Source: CAZSXU01 sp964610505
GTDB taxonomy: Bacteria; Arandabacterota; Arandabacteria; JAGLYR01
Reading direction: 5' to 3'
NCBI GenBank assembly: GCA_964610505.1
Contig: CAZSXU010000001.1
Location: 1-64,000, forward strand
Length of the DNA stretch: 64,000 nucleotides
Under the pieces are notes generated by a model that worked only from the letters and a program-made list of their open reading frames with translations, ran no database searches and was not told the origin of the DNA. Positions 23,862 to 32,780 of this stretch are shown here, piece after piece. Every line of letters starts with the position of its first letter. The first letter of the stretch is position 1. Position numbers and translations under genes: made by a program.

Positions 23862-24803
23862 TCAGGACATCTCCCGAAGCAATCGTGCACCTTTTGGAAG
23901 CGAACGATCTTCTTCGCTAAACCCCGCGAACACAACCTCGGGAAGAAGGAGGATTCCCGTTTCCTCAACGACCCTCTCCTGCAGCAATCTCATGAGATCC
24001 AGGACATTCGCGGCGGATGCCCCCGTCTCGGTGAGGATGAAATTCGCGTGCTTGCGCGGGACCGAAGCGCCTCCGACCCTCATTCCCTTTGCCCCCACCC
24101 GGTCCAGCAGGCGCCCGGCGAAATCTCCCTCGGGATTCCGGAACACCGAGCCGGCGGATGGTCCCTTCGGCTGCCGCGCCCGCTTCGCCAGGAACTCCTG
24201 AGTTCTCCTCCGGACCTCCTCGGGATCCTCTCTTCGAAGTGCCAGAGCAACCTCCAGCACCATGGCCGGCTCGTTCAGGAGCCGAGAGTGCCGGTAGCTA
24301 AACTGAAGGTCTTCTCGGCTTCGGATCTCCCGAATTCCCGAACGGCGCAGTACGGTGATGGTTTCCACGATGCGGGATACTTCGGAGCCTTCGGCGCCGG
24401 CGTTAACGGCCACGGCTCCTCCGATGGTACCGGGAATGCCGACGGCGAACTCAAGACCGGCCAATCCTCTGAGCGCCGCTTCCCCGGCCAGCCTCGAGAG
24501 TCCGCATCCGGATTCCGCAACAATCCGGGTTTCCTCAAAACGCACGGCGTTGAACCCGGCGGCCGGGCGAATCACCACACCCTTGATGCCACCATCGCTC
24601 GCGAGGAGATTCGACCCCCACCCCACCACCCGGCAGGCGACGCCCGCGTCTCGAGCCATGTGCACCGCCCGCTCGGCATCGTCCGCCCCCCCCGCCCGCA
24701 CGAGCAGCTCGACCGGCCCGCCCACGCGCCAGGTGGTGAGCGTAGACAACGCAACCCCCGAGCGTACGCATTCTGAGGGAAATCCGTCTCGAAATGCCGC
24801 CAT
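23862..24803 (-). CDS. murB: UDP-N-acetylenolpyruvoylglucosamine reductase (MurB)
   Basis: FAD enzyme that completes UDP-MurNAc for peptidoglycan. 313 residues from ATG 24803 (MAAFRDGFP). FAD-binding motifs are TTWRVGGPVELL, GWGSNLLASDGGIKGVVI and GIPGTIGGAVAVNAGAEG. The catalytic Ser is in GPSAGSVFRNPEGD and the C-terminal Glu in TGILLLPEVVFAG. It lies alone, convergent with the amidohydrolase (five bases apart) and away from other mur genes. Confidence 0.93.
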   Translation of the reverse strand: MAAFRDGFPSECVRSGVALSTLTTWRVGGPVELLVRAGGADDAERAVHMARDAGVACRVVGWGSNLLASDGGIKGVVIRPAAGFNAVRFEETRIVAESGCGLSRLAGEAALRGLAGLEFAVGIPGTIGGAVAVNAGAEGSEVSRIVETITVLRRSGIREIRSREDLQFSYRHSRLLNEPAMVLEVALALRREDPEEVRRRTQEFLAKRARQPKGPSAGSVFRNPEGDFAGRLLDRVGAKGMRVGGASVPRKHANFILTETGASAANVLDLMRLLQERVVEETGILLLPEVVFAGFSEEDRSLPKGARLLREMS

Positions 24804-24988
24804 CCAGTTCGACAACTCTGCCGACCCTCGATCTCCAGAATGCCCCTGCGTTTCCACCCCCGGCGAACGTCGCCGGGCACCATACGTTTCATGTTCCGGA
24901 ATCAAGCAGAGGCCCCAAGCCGACATTCAAGCACGTCCCGGATTCGGAGTCAATCTCAGCCTCTATGAAGACCTGTTCGGTGAACCCC

Positions 24989-25017
24989 TTGAATGGGCCC
25001 GGAGGCTGTTCTATACT
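24989..25017 (+). promoter_or_regulatory. Promoter of the sulfatase/TPR lipoprotein gene
   Basis: TTGAAT (24989-24994), 17 bases, TATACT (25012-25017); leader of about 40 bases with AAAAGGGAA before the ATG. Confidence 0.65.
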
Positions 25018-25065
25018 GCGAGTGCACTTCGAAGGCGACCATTCGATCGAGGGGAAAAGGGAATC

Positions 25066-27258
25066 ATGATGCACCGGATCGAGACAACGGGGCTCCCCGT
25101 CCTGCTCCTGCTGCTTTTCGTCCTCGGGGCCGGCGGGTGTGGCCGACCGCGGCCCGAGAGTGAAGTCACCAACCTGATTCTCATCGTTGTCGACACGCTC
25201 CGGCCGGACCACCTGGGCTGCTACGGCCACGAGGCCATCCGCACGCCGATGATCGACGACCTGGCGAGGCACGGGACCGTCTTCGAGCAAGCGGTGACCC
25301 CGGTACCGGTGACGTCCCCCGCCTTCTCCTCGCTTCTGACCTCGACGTTTCCCCCAACCCACGGCGTCCGGGACAACGGGCTGTACTCTCTCTCCGAGGA
25401 AATGCTCACCCTGGCCGAGGTTCTGGAGGGCAAAGGCTTCCGGACGGCAGCGTTTCTCGGCTCTGCCGTGATGGACTCCGTTTATGGCCTGGGCCAGGGT
25501 TTCACCACGTATGACGACCATTTCGAGGGCCTCTATACAACCAACAACCCCGAATATCTTCCTCTGGCCGAAGAGATCCGGATGACGCGACGCCGGGCGG
25601 AGGTGGTCAGCCGCAATGCCCTCGGGTGGATCAGGAAGAACAAGCGGAGCCGTTTCTTCGTGATGCTTCATTACTTCGACCCCCATGCCTACTACGATCC
25701 GCCGCCCCCCTTTGACTCGCTCTACGCCGGGAATGCGTATGATGGAGAGATCGCATATACCGATTACCAGATCGAGTTTCTTATGCGTGGAATCGGGACT
25801 TTCAACATTCCGGGGCGGACCCTCATCGTTCTGACGGCCGACCATGGTGAGGGACTCATGGAGCACAACGAGGGTCAACACGGGCTCCTGATTTACGACT
25901 CGACGCTCCGAGTCCCTCTCATCTTCAACTGTCCGGGCGTTTGTCCCGCCGGCCTGCGGATTCCGGATCAGGTGTGCTTGGTGGACGTGGCGCCCTCCAT
26001 TCTCTCTCTTGTGGGGGTCGAGATGCCCGAGGCGTTTCAGGGCGCCGATCTTCGCCCCTTCTTCGAGGGCCGCACGCCCGACGGCGTCGGGGAGATGTAC
26101 TGCGAGACGTACCGTCCCCGATTGAGTTACGGCTGGAGCGATCTGGCGGGGATTCGCAAGGACGGTTGGAAGTACATTCGGGCACCCAAACCCGAGCTAT
26201 ACCATCTCGTCGAGGACCCGGGCGAGACGTCCAACCTGGCCGGCTCGGGGTTACCCATCGAAGAGTCGCTGGCGAAACGCCTCGACGAACTCCTGAGCTC
26301 GTTTCCCACCGACGAGCGGTACCGGGCCCCGGAAACGCCCCGGGATGAGGCCACCAGAGAGCGACTGGAATCGCTGGGATACCTCGCCGGGATGCGTGAT
26401 ACTCCCGAGATCGAGGCGGAAGTTCTACCCAACCCCAAAGATGAGATGGAGGCCTTCAATCTCCGTCAACTCGCCAGCCATAAGACCCGTGTCGCGTGGA
26501 ACCTCCTGGAGGCCGGAAACTCCGAGGATGCCCTGGCCGCCCTTCGCCGCGCCGTGGAACTGGAGCCGCAGAGCCCTGTACGACACGCAAACCTCGGCAC
26601 CGCCTATGCCCGGTTGGAGAGGATTCCCGAGGCGATTGGGGCGTTCGAGGAAGCGCTGCGGATCGATCCCGGCTACGACGTCGCGCATCTGGGGCTGGCG
26701 CGGGCGCACGCGTTCGGCGGGGATGCCGACGCCGTCCTCCGGGCCTACCGGGCCGCGCTTGCCGCCTCCCCGGGTCTGGAGGAGGCCGTACTCGGAATCG
26801 TCGATCTCGAGACGGCCCGGGGCCGGCCCGAGCGCGCGCGAGTGGTTCTCGAAGAGGCCCTGAGGGGTGATCCCGACAATACGACGTTCCTCTCACACCT
26901 CATTCAGGTGCTGAGGGACACGGGAAACGCCGAGGAGAGCATCGTCCACCTGGAGCGGCTGGCCGCCCTCCAGCCGCTCAACCCCGATCCTCCTTTCTAT
27001 CTGGCCCACACGCTCGCCCGCATGGGCAAGCCCGACGAAGCCCTCCGCTGGTACGGGCGCGCGGTCGAACTCGACCCGGCCGCCGTGGACGCCTACTACA
27101 ACATCGCCTGCATCCACGCCCGGATGAACCGGAAGGACGAAGCCATCGACTGGCTCGCCAAAGCCGTCGAGCACGGCTTCACCGATCTCTCCTACATGAA
27201 AACCGATCCCGATCTGGAATCCCTCCACGCCGAGTCGCGGTTCCAATCGCTGTTCTAG
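25066..27258 (+). CDS. Sulfatase-fold lipoprotein with TPR tail
   Basis: 730 residues from ATG 25066; the lipobox GAGGC gives Cys25. The alkaline-phosphatase-superfamily domain (about 35-430) starts LILIVVDTLRPDHLGCYGH (metal Asp pair) and has TADHGEGLMEHNE and GQHGLLIYDSTLRVP. The active-site segment reads VTSPAFSSLLTS: Ser occupies the formylglycine position but the Arg of the C/S-x-P-x-R signature is Phe, so it is not a classical type I sulfatase. From about residue 475 at least six TPR units follow (NLGTAYARLERIPEAIGAF and similar). Phosphodiester or phosphoglycerol transfer is an alternative. Confidence 0.87.
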   Translation: MMHRIETTGLPVLLLLLFVLGAGGCGRPRPESEVTNLILIVVDTLRPDHLGCYGHEAIRTPMIDDLARHGTVFEQAVTPVPVTSPAFSSLLTSTFPPTHGVRDNGLYSLSEEMLTLAEVLEGKGFRTAAFLGSAVMDSVYGLGQGFTTYDDHFEGLYTTNNPEYLPLAEEIRMTRRRAEVVSRNALGWIRKNKRSRFFVMLHYFDPHAYYDPPPPFDSLYAGNAYDGEIAYTDYQIEFLMRGIGTFNIPGRTLIVLTADHGEGLMEHNEGQHGLLIYDSTLRVPLIFNCPGVCPAGLRIPDQVCLVDVAPSILSLVGVEMPEAFQGADLRPFFEGRTPDGVGEMYCETYRPRLSYGWSDLAGIRKDGWKYIRAPKPELYHLVEDPGETSNLAGSGLPIEESLAKRLDELLSSFPTDERYRAPETPRDEATRERLESLGYLAGMRDTPEIEAEVLPNPKDEMEAFNLRQLASHKTRVAWNLLEAGNSEDALAALRRAVELEPQSPVRHANLGTAYARLERIPEAIGAFEEALRIDPGYDVAHLGLARAHAFGGDADAVLRAYRAALAASPGLEEAVLGIVDLETARGRPERARVVLEEALRGDPDNTTFLSHLIQVLRDTGNAEESIVHLERLAALQPLNPDPPFYLAHTLARMGKPDEALRWYGRAVELDPAAVDAYYNIACIHARMNRKDEAIDWLAKAVEHGFTDLSYMKTDPDLESLHAESRFQSLF

Positions 27259-27261
27259 GCA

Positions 27262-27698
27262 AGATCCCCCGATTCCTCGTCGACGACGCATTCCTCCTGC
27301 GGCATCCACTCACAGCCGAGAACAACGGAGACAGCCAAAGGGGGGAGCAAGCGTTTCTGACGATACTCCGGCCCATCCGGGATCGGCTCATCAGGGAGTA
27401 CCGCATCTCGACCGCTGCCGAGTTCCTGGTCGTCGACGCGCTTGTGCTCAGCTACTACCAGTACATTCGAGCCGCGACGGCGTTACACGGATACACCGCA
27501 AATGGGCAGTCGTCGAATTCTGAGATCCTCGTGCGGTACGTGCAGCCGTACGTGGCGAAGGCCAACGACCTCTTCCTCCGGAACCTCCAGGCCCTACGGG
27601 AAATGAAAACTTCGCCGATTACGATCAAGATCGAGCAAGCAGGGCAGGTGAATGTCGGGGAGAAACAGCTGAATGTAGCTGGCGACTCGCGCGACTAG
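27262..27698 (+). pseudogene. Remnant of a larger unknown gene
   Basis: An open frame runs from directly after the sulfatase stop to a TAG at 27696-27698, but the only start (GTG 27444) lies deep inside it. The encoded sequence (FLTILRPIRDRLIREYRIS, VVDALVLSYYQYIRAATAL, ITIKIEQAGQVNVGEKQL) looks like genuine protein. The 5-prime part seems to have been lost at the junction with the sulfatase gene. Family not recognised; the QVNVG-type tail is seen in mobile-element-associated hypothetical proteins. Confidence 0.5.
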
Positions 27699-27774
27699 GT
27701 GGCAAACCGAGGCACGTGCGAGATACAACGAACTTACCTTCCTTGCCAGTTCCCATCCTGAACTACGGTCTTCC

Positions 27775-28713
27775 TCAGGGCAAGCCTGGGGTCAGCTGTC
27801 TCAGATTCGTTCCATCCGCATTCATGATCCAGATCGTACCGTTCAGCTTGGGGTCATCACTTGGTCTCGAAAAGGCGATCTTCTCTCCGTTCGGGGACCA
27901 TGAAGGCTCGTAGCCGTTGGCAATCTTGCGGGGAGCATCCCCATCCGCGCCCATGACCCAGATTCCACCGTCTGACTGGAATGCAATCAGTGTCCCATCA
28001 GGGGAGTACTTGGGGTGCCTGACAGAGCGGCGATTGGCCGTAAGCTGAACGAGACTGTCTCCGGAAGCGTCCATGGAGAAGATCTCGCCATCCAAGTCTA
28101 CATACCGCATGTGTACGATCCACTGCCCATCCGGCGACCAATCAGGCATTCGGGCGCTGGAGTGGCTGACATTGACCCTATCCGTTCCGTCACTTCGCAT
28201 TTTCCAGATTTGGTATGGTGCCTGAGGATCGGAGGAATCCGAATCATACGAAATCCACTCTCCATCCGGGCTCCAGGTGGGGAAGTAGTTACGCCCTTCG
28301 GAAGTCAGCTGTACAAGACTAGTCGTATCCAACTCGCTGCCAACAAACCTCCCCTTGTGTATCTGTTTGTCCGCCTCGAAGGCTATCCACTCGCCGCCCG
28401 GCGACCAGTCGGCATAGACACCCCAGGCCTGAAGCAAGAGGCGAGGATCGGTCCCGTCGGCATTGATGATCCACAAGCCTGCCGAATCAGGATCAAAAAC
28501 ATAGGCTCCGTCGCTGACTCCCGATATTCCTCTGCTCTCGTACAGAATCCTGGAACCATCCGGGGACCACGCTGGAAAGCTGTTGATGGTGTTGTAGCTG
28601 GGTGTGGGCACCGGATAGGTAGGAGTGTCATCTGAACAACCCAGTGCAAGTAACAACACTCCCATCCCCGTTGCGGCTGGGAAGATGTAGCTGAAAGACC
28701 CGGGTCTACGCAT
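27775..28713 (-). CDS. TolB-like beta-propeller lipoprotein
   Basis: 312 residues from ATG 28713, with GGAG about ten bases upstream. The signal peptide ends in the lipobox ALGC (Cys26). The rest consists of repeated PD40/WD40-like blades: FPAWSPDGSRILYES, YADWSPGGEWIAFEA, FPTWSPDGEWISYDS, MPDWSPDGQWIVHMR, HPKYSPDGTLIAFQS and EPSWSPNGEKIAFS, each followed by an INADGTD-type turn. A periplasmic binding scaffold with no catalytic motif. Confidence 0.88.
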   Translation of the reverse strand: MRRPGSFSYIFPAATGMGVLLLALGCSDDTPTYPVPTPSYNTINSFPAWSPDGSRILYESRGISGVSDGAYVFDPDSAGLWIINADGTDPRLLLQAWGVYADWSPGGEWIAFEADKQIHKGRFVGSELDTTSLVQLTSEGRNYFPTWSPDGEWISYDSDSSDPQAPYQIWKMRSDGTDRVNVSHSSARMPDWSPDGQWIVHMRYVDLDGEIFSMDASGDSLVQLTANRRSVRHPKYSPDGTLIAFQSDGGIWVMGADGDAPRKIANGYEPSWSPNGEKIAFSRPSDDPKLNGTIWIMNADGTNLRQLTPGLP

Positions 28714-28844
28714 TCGTCTCACTCCGCCCCTGGCACCGCGAATAGCAAGCCAAATGCTGGTGGTACTTGCAGCACGTCGCCCTCGCTGGACCTGAACCGT
28801 TCCGACGCCTTCACGCTGCAAGATGCTAGCCCCTTTGTCCCAAC

Positions 28845-29270
28845 TTACTTGAGAAGAACCATCTTCCTTGTGATCACACGCGCCCCAGCCTCTAGCCTAT
28901 AGAAGTATACTCCACTTGGACAGCGGTCGGCAACCCAGACCGCCGTGTGTTCGCCAGCGTCTTGGTACGCGTCAACCAAAGAGGCCACCAAGCGGCCACG
29001 CACGTCATAGACTCCAATCTTGACCTGCAGACCCCGAGGTAGTACGTAGCAGATCGCGGTCAGCGGGTTGAATGGATTGGGATAGTTCTGTGAGAGTGCC
29101 ACCTCTTGCCCCGGCAAGGCACCCGCGCGGCCATCTGCCACGCTGCCATACAAAGGCATGGCCTCTTCAACAAGTATCCATGCAACACCGCGACGCACGA
29201 CCTCCTTCTCCGGGCTCTCCGGCTGAGGGGCTTTCGGGGACGTTGTTAGCTTTATTAGCTTATTCTGCAT
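28845..29270 (-). pseudogene. Truncated secreted protein: FlgD/Por-type C-terminal sorting domain
   Basis: The last 85 residues are a complete C-terminal sorting/FlgD-like Ig domain (LSQNYPNPFNP, VYDVRGRLVASLVD, PSGVYFYRLEAG, ITRKMVLLK). Only about 55 unrelated residues precede it, without a signal peptide, so the body of the exported protein has been lost. The upstream break coincides with transposase debris. Such domains direct type IX-like secretion in FCB-group bacteria. Confidence 0.7.
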
Positions 29271-29410
29271 CTTTGCGGCACCATCTGTCTATGTCTGATT
29301 CGGGCGGAGGATTCGCTTCGATCCGCCGTGCAGCAACGGAGATCCAGGGCGGGCTGACGCCCAGCGCTTGAGCCAGCTGGGAGCCGCTCCGGCCGAGACG
29401 ATGAACCCAG
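29262..29410 (-). pseudogene. HTH fragment, probable transposase C-terminus
   Basis: Minus-strand translation gives VWVHRLGRSGSQLAQALGVS followed by PPWISVAARR and a TAA stop, a helix-turn-helix without a start. It resembles the DnaA-like HTH tails of some REP-associated tyrosine transposases and lies just downstream of another fragment of that type. Confidence 0.35.
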
Positions 29411-29417
29411 ACGTAGG

Positions 29418-29939
29418 GGCATTTTAGGGGCAGACTACGAATTAGCCTAACTATTTGTCCGACTGTACCTTAGGGCCCCGCTTCTGTGGCCTGAGCGATC
29501 TGCCGAGTATCGTCTCCAGGTGCTCCACGAACTCATTCCCCCCGCAAGGCCGGCCGGTGTGCGTATGTCGGCGGATGGTCTTGATCATCTGCCTGCCGTC
29601 CTCCTCCCGAAGCCAGGCAGACCAGTCCGAGCCCCACGCGCCATCCACCCACTCCCCTCTCCTCCGCGTGACTCTTCTTGGGTGCTTGACGAAAAAAGCG
29701 GCCGGCCGGCGGACAGTCCTCGGACTCCGTGACGCGGAGCCCCGCCGGTCGCTCTCTGGTCTGTCTGGCTCGACTCAGGAGTACCTTGAGGCGTCTTGCT
29801 CAGTCAAGATCCTCCTGGCCACTTCCTGTTCTCACCGATGGCCTAATCCATTACGCCCCAACCGCTTGCTGAGTTTCGTAGTCTGTCCCTGAAATACCCG
29901 TAGTCTGTCCCTGAAATACCCTCCCTGAAATACCCGGGG
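29418..29939. repeat. Inverted and tandem TAGTCTGTCCC repeats around transposase debris
   Basis: GGGGCAGACTACGAA at 29418-29435 is inverted relative to TTCGTAGTCTGTCCC at 29875-29889. The latter begins a tandem array of two 22-bp units (CGTAGTCTGTCCCTGAAATA..., 29877-29920) and a truncated third. Such TAGTCTGTCCC palindromic motifs commonly accompany REP-type transposases. Confidence 0.6.
29451..29648 (-). pseudogene. C-terminal fragment of REP-associated tyrosine transposase
   Basis: About 65 residues reading WLREEDGRQMIKTIRRHTHT, GRPCGGNEFVEHLETILGR and SLRPQKRGPK. The IRRxTxTGRPxG...FVExLExxLGRxLRPxKRGPK pattern is the C-terminus of Y1/HUH-type REP-associated transposases. The catalytic HUH and Tyr region is absent, so it is a dead fragment. 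Confidence 0.55.
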
Positions 29940-30355
29940 ATTGTGGTGCCGTCCGGGAACCTGGACGACGCCTCGTTTGCCCTTTGCGGCTGCCGGCATC
30001 GGGGGGGGTGTCTGCAAACTGGGCGCTAGAGATTGCCCTTTGGGCCTGAACCCTCACGGATTCTGGGCTGGACGCTCGGGTTGGAGGGGCTGCAGCGCTC
30101 GGACTGGTGTCACTCGGGTCTTGCGTTTCTCGTGCCGTCGTTCGAGAATAAGGATCCGAAAGTATCAAGGTGTGAAATGGCGGATCAGAATGGGTGGCTG
30201 TCCCCCATTGATCCTGTAGAACATAGAGATATTCCGACTAGGGCTCTGTCCCGAAAAGCAGTCCCGAAAAGCACGAAAAGCAAATGGCCCCGGCCCCGGG
30301 GAGTCTTGTACTGGTCACTCCACTCACTGTTAGCCATTCAACAGCGGAGCAAGCC

Positions 30356-31120
30356 ATGACTCGCATAGCAGACATCATCCGTAAGGCAATCAGGAAGATT
30401 TTGCTAAGAAAGGAATACGTCAAAGTGTCCGGAAGCATTATTCCGTCACCAGACAGACGATTCTGTGGCTCTGAATTCGCAGATGATGACTTCTACTTAG
30501 AATCCGTCGAAAAAGAAGCTGCTCGCTTGATTGACCATTTTCAATGTACTCAAGAAAGCCGGATATTGGACGTAGGCTGTGGCCAAGGGCGCCTACCGAT
30601 CGGCATTCTTCGTGTAATTGGTGAGGCTAACTACATAGGAATAGACGTTGACCGAAGGTCTATTGATTGGTGCAAGCGCTATATCGAGCGAAATCACCCT
30701 TCTTTCAAATTCAGACATTTGAACCTCCACAATGAAAGATACAACATGAATGGTCCTAGGATAGACCATGCTTTTCGTTTTGACATAGAGTCAAAGAGCG
30801 TTGACATAGTCTATCTGTTCTCCGTGTTTTCTCATACAACCGAGGAGTACACGAGAGCTTATCTCAAAGATTTTTCACGTATTCTCGATGACAGAGGCAA
30901 AGTGTTCTTTACAACCTTCGTTGAGGAGGATGTCCCCGATATCTCGATCAATCCAGAGAACTATCGCTTAAAGTGCTCTGGCCCCCTCCATATTGTGAGA
31001 TACAACAAGGACTATTTGTTTTCTATCCTCGCTGAATCCGGATACTCCATTCTGAGTTTTACACATGGAACAGAAGCAGATGGTCAGAGTGCCGTCTACT
31101 TGAGCAAAAGGAATCGCTGA
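30356..31120 (+). CDS. Class I SAM-dependent methyltransferase, cassette-borne
   Basis: 254 residues from ATG 30356. Rossmann motif I is ILDVGCGQGR (residues 70-79), followed by IGIDVDRRSI (acidic loop II) and VDIVYLFSVFSHTTEEY (motif IV region). The acceptor is unknown; small-molecule or sugar methylation is likely. Its AT-rich codons contrast sharply with all neighbours, indicating recent acquisition. The gene starts 20 bases after a core-like GTTAGCC and its TGA lies inside the attC-like site. Confidence 0.82.
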   Translation: MTRIADIIRKAIRKILLRKEYVKVSGSIIPSPDRRFCGSEFADDDFYLESVEKEAARLIDHFQCTQESRILDVGCGQGRLPIGILRVIGEANYIGIDVDRRSIDWCKRYIERNHPSFKFRHLNLHNERYNMNGPRIDHAFRFDIESKSVDIVYLFSVFSHTTEEYTRAYLKDFSRILDDRGKVFFTTFVEEDVPDISINPENYRLKCSGPLHIVRYNKDYLFSILAESGYSILSFTHGTEADGQSAVYLSKRNR

Positions 31121-31186
31121 CAATTCGCTTCACCGGACAGCAATTCCGCTGCGCTCCATTGCTGCCGGTGAGCTTGGTCGTTAGAC
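31115..31186 (+). repeat. attC-like recombination site
   Basis: The 72-bp site begins with CTGACAATTCG (typical CTAACAATTCG, one change) and ends with the consensus core GTTAGAC. In between, TCACCGG-A-CAGCAAT pairs with ATTGCTG-CCGGTGA, a 14-bp stem with one extrahelical A on the left arm, around a 13-base loop. An imperfect palindrome with a bulged base and RYYYAAC/GTTRRRY ends defines integron attC sites. Confidence 0.6.
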
Positions 31187-31234
31187 ACCTCGTGCCGGTG
31201 CGACCGTCACGAGATTAGCAGCAAGCGAGGACCC

Positions 31235-31268
31235 GGCATTCCGGGGACGCAGGCGTTCCGGGGACGCG
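31235..31268. repeat. Two tandem 17-bp repeats
   Basis: GGCATTCCGGGGACGCA and GGCGTTCCGGGGACGCG are adjacent between the attC-like site and the MBL-fold gene. Role unknown; they may mark an older insertion boundary. Confidence 0.6.
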
Positions 31269-31321
31269 ATACCAATAAGATGCTTCCGTGACACTTTCTG
31301 GGAGCCCTCTTTCCGTCAAGC

Positions 31322-32761
31322 TCATTCCCGTGGCGGGGAGGATTCTGCCTGCTCCTCCAGCCTCCGGAGCATCTCAGCGGCGTTGCTGTTTTCCGCGTCC
31401 AGCTCCAGGGACTTCCGGTAGTTCCAAATGGCGGGGGCCGTCTCCCCCGCGACCATGTACGCTTCGCCCAGGCTGTCGTAGACGTTGGATGATTCCGGGT
31501 AGAGGTCCACGGCCATCTGGAATATCGCCACGGCCTCATCGACCCTCTCTTCGCCGAGCAAGCGGTATCCGAGGGAGTTGAACTCACTCTCAAGGAAGTA
31601 CACCTCGTTTCCGGAACCGGAGCGCAGCACGTGCAGCGCTGCCCTGGCTTCCTCGATGCCTGACTCGTCCAACCTATCGGCAATCACACTCGCCGCCGAC
31701 GTGTGAGACTGTTTCCAGATCTCTCCGACCAGGAGTCGTAGGTCATTCCGGAGAATGGCGTCCCAGTCTTCCGAGTAATCCTCCCATGTGGTCACGTATG
31801 GGAATTCGTTTTCCAATGCGGCAAGGCGATCCATCGTCTCTTCAAGACTCCATCCGGCAGCGTCCGCGCTGTCCACTTTGTCGGCAATATCCCGAATGAA
31901 GTCCCGGTGAGAGGCCAGTCTCTCCCGGGTCCACGGACCGGGCGCATTGCTGCGGATAACGTGGACGACGGGGCCCTCCCCGTCCAGGAGATTATCCAGA
32001 ATCTCCAGCCACCGGTCGATGTCCGGATCGCTATCCCTCGCCAACATGTGCCCGAAATGAAAAATGTCCCCGAGCATGACGAGTCCCACTTCGGGAACGT
32101 GAATCACGAGGTCGCCTTCGTTCGTAGCCCGGCCGAAGTAGAACAGACGGAGAGTCAGGTCGCCGAGATCGAGAGTCAACCGATCCCGGAAGGTGACGTT
32201 CGGCAGGACCATCTCGTAGCCCTCGGCCAGGTCGCCGGCAATTCGCCGACACAGATCCAACCAGTTCCGGTCGAACTCCACATCTTCCGGATCCAAATCG
32301 GGCGACGCCAGCCGCGCTTCCGTTCGCTCCACCCGTTCACGGAACTCGCTCTCTCTTCTCGCCAGAAGCTCATCAAGAGTGCCCCGCCGCCTCTCCAGCG
32401 ATTCCAGGCAGCGTTCATGGGCGATGATATCGATATCCGCAAAAGCCTCTCCTCCGCCGGTCAGGAGGATGTCGTCGCAGGAGAGGACAAGGTAGGCGAA
32501 ATCATCGCGTCCCAATGCCTTTGCGACGATCTTCCGGACCTCGGACGCGATGCCGGGAGACCACATGGCATCGATAAGGACCAGTCCCTTCTCGGACGCG
32601 ATGCCGACAGTGGTCGAGTTTCCGGTCATTGCGCTGACGGTGACCACGCGATCGTTGAGGCGGGTGACCTTGAGAGGAAGGTCGTCGGACGCCGGTACCC
32701 GACCGGGGAGCAGCAGGAGCGTGAGAAGAAGTACCATCGGAGACCATCTACCGAGAGCCAT
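31322..32761 (-). CDS. Exported metallo-beta-lactamase-fold protein lacking metal ligands, with TPR tail
   Basis: 479 residues from ATG 32761 (GGAGG five bases upstream). A signal peptide (VLLLTLLLLPGRVPAS) precedes an MBL-fold domain. Where the family has THxHxDHTGGNEAF, this protein reads SCDDILLTGGGEAF (residues 94-107). GRxHTxGD has become GRATNEGD, and the last His is also missing; only the Asp in LVMLGDIF remains. The fold is kept but zinc binding cannot be. TPR-like units follow from about residue 390 (AVAIFQMAVDLYPES, YDSLGEAYMVAGE). It may be a pseudoenzyme adaptor. Its promoter is overlapped by a CRP/FNR-like palindrome. Confidence 0.82.
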   Translation of the reverse strand: MALGRWSPMVLLLTLLLLPGRVPASDDLPLKVTRLNDRVVTVSAMTGNSTTVGIASEKGLVLIDAMWSPGIASEVRKIVAKALGRDDFAYLVLSCDDILLTGGGEAFADIDIIAHERCLESLERRRGTLDELLARRESEFRERVERTEARLASPDLDPEDVEFDRNWLDLCRRIAGDLAEGYEMVLPNVTFRDRLTLDLGDLTLRLFYFGRATNEGDLVIHVPEVGLVMLGDIFHFGHMLARDSDPDIDRWLEILDNLLDGEGPVVHVIRSNAPGPWTRERLASHRDFIRDIADKVDSADAAGWSLEETMDRLAALENEFPYVTTWEDYSEDWDAILRNDLRLLVGEIWKQSHTSAASVIADRLDESGIEEARAALHVLRSGSGNEVYFLESEFNSLGYRLLGEERVDEAVAIFQMAVDLYPESSNVYDSLGEAYMVAGETAPAIWNYRKSLELDAENSNAAEMLRRLEEQAESSPPRE

Positions 32762-32780
32762 AGGAACCTCCATAGCGAGA

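Larger units (their letters stand above)
29271..30328. other. Decayed accessory interval
   Basis: Just over 1 kb with no intact gene. It holds two transposase fragments, the TAGTCTGTCCC repeats and, at 30250-30282, three imperfect CCGAAAAGCA repeats. From about 29950 to 30250 I see nothing recognisable. Confidence 0.6.
30329..31186 (+). mobile_element. Putative single integron gene cassette
   Basis: A core-like GTTAGCC at 30329-30335 lies 20 bases before an AT-rich methyltransferase gene, which is followed directly by an attC-like site ending in GTTAGAC at 31180-31186. One gene, minimal spacing, own recombination site and foreign base composition are the cassette hallmarks. No integrase gene is in the window, so it would be an isolated cassette. 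Confidence 0.55.

Noticed and set aside
29451..29648. A functional transposase gene
   Set aside because: Only the C-terminal pattern is present; the HUH motif and catalytic tyrosine are missing.
30280..30328. A second attC site upstream of the methyltransferase
   Set aside because: GC-rich inverted bits (CCCCGGGG) precede GTTAGCC, but no left arm with an RYYYAAC end and no bulged stem could be drawn.
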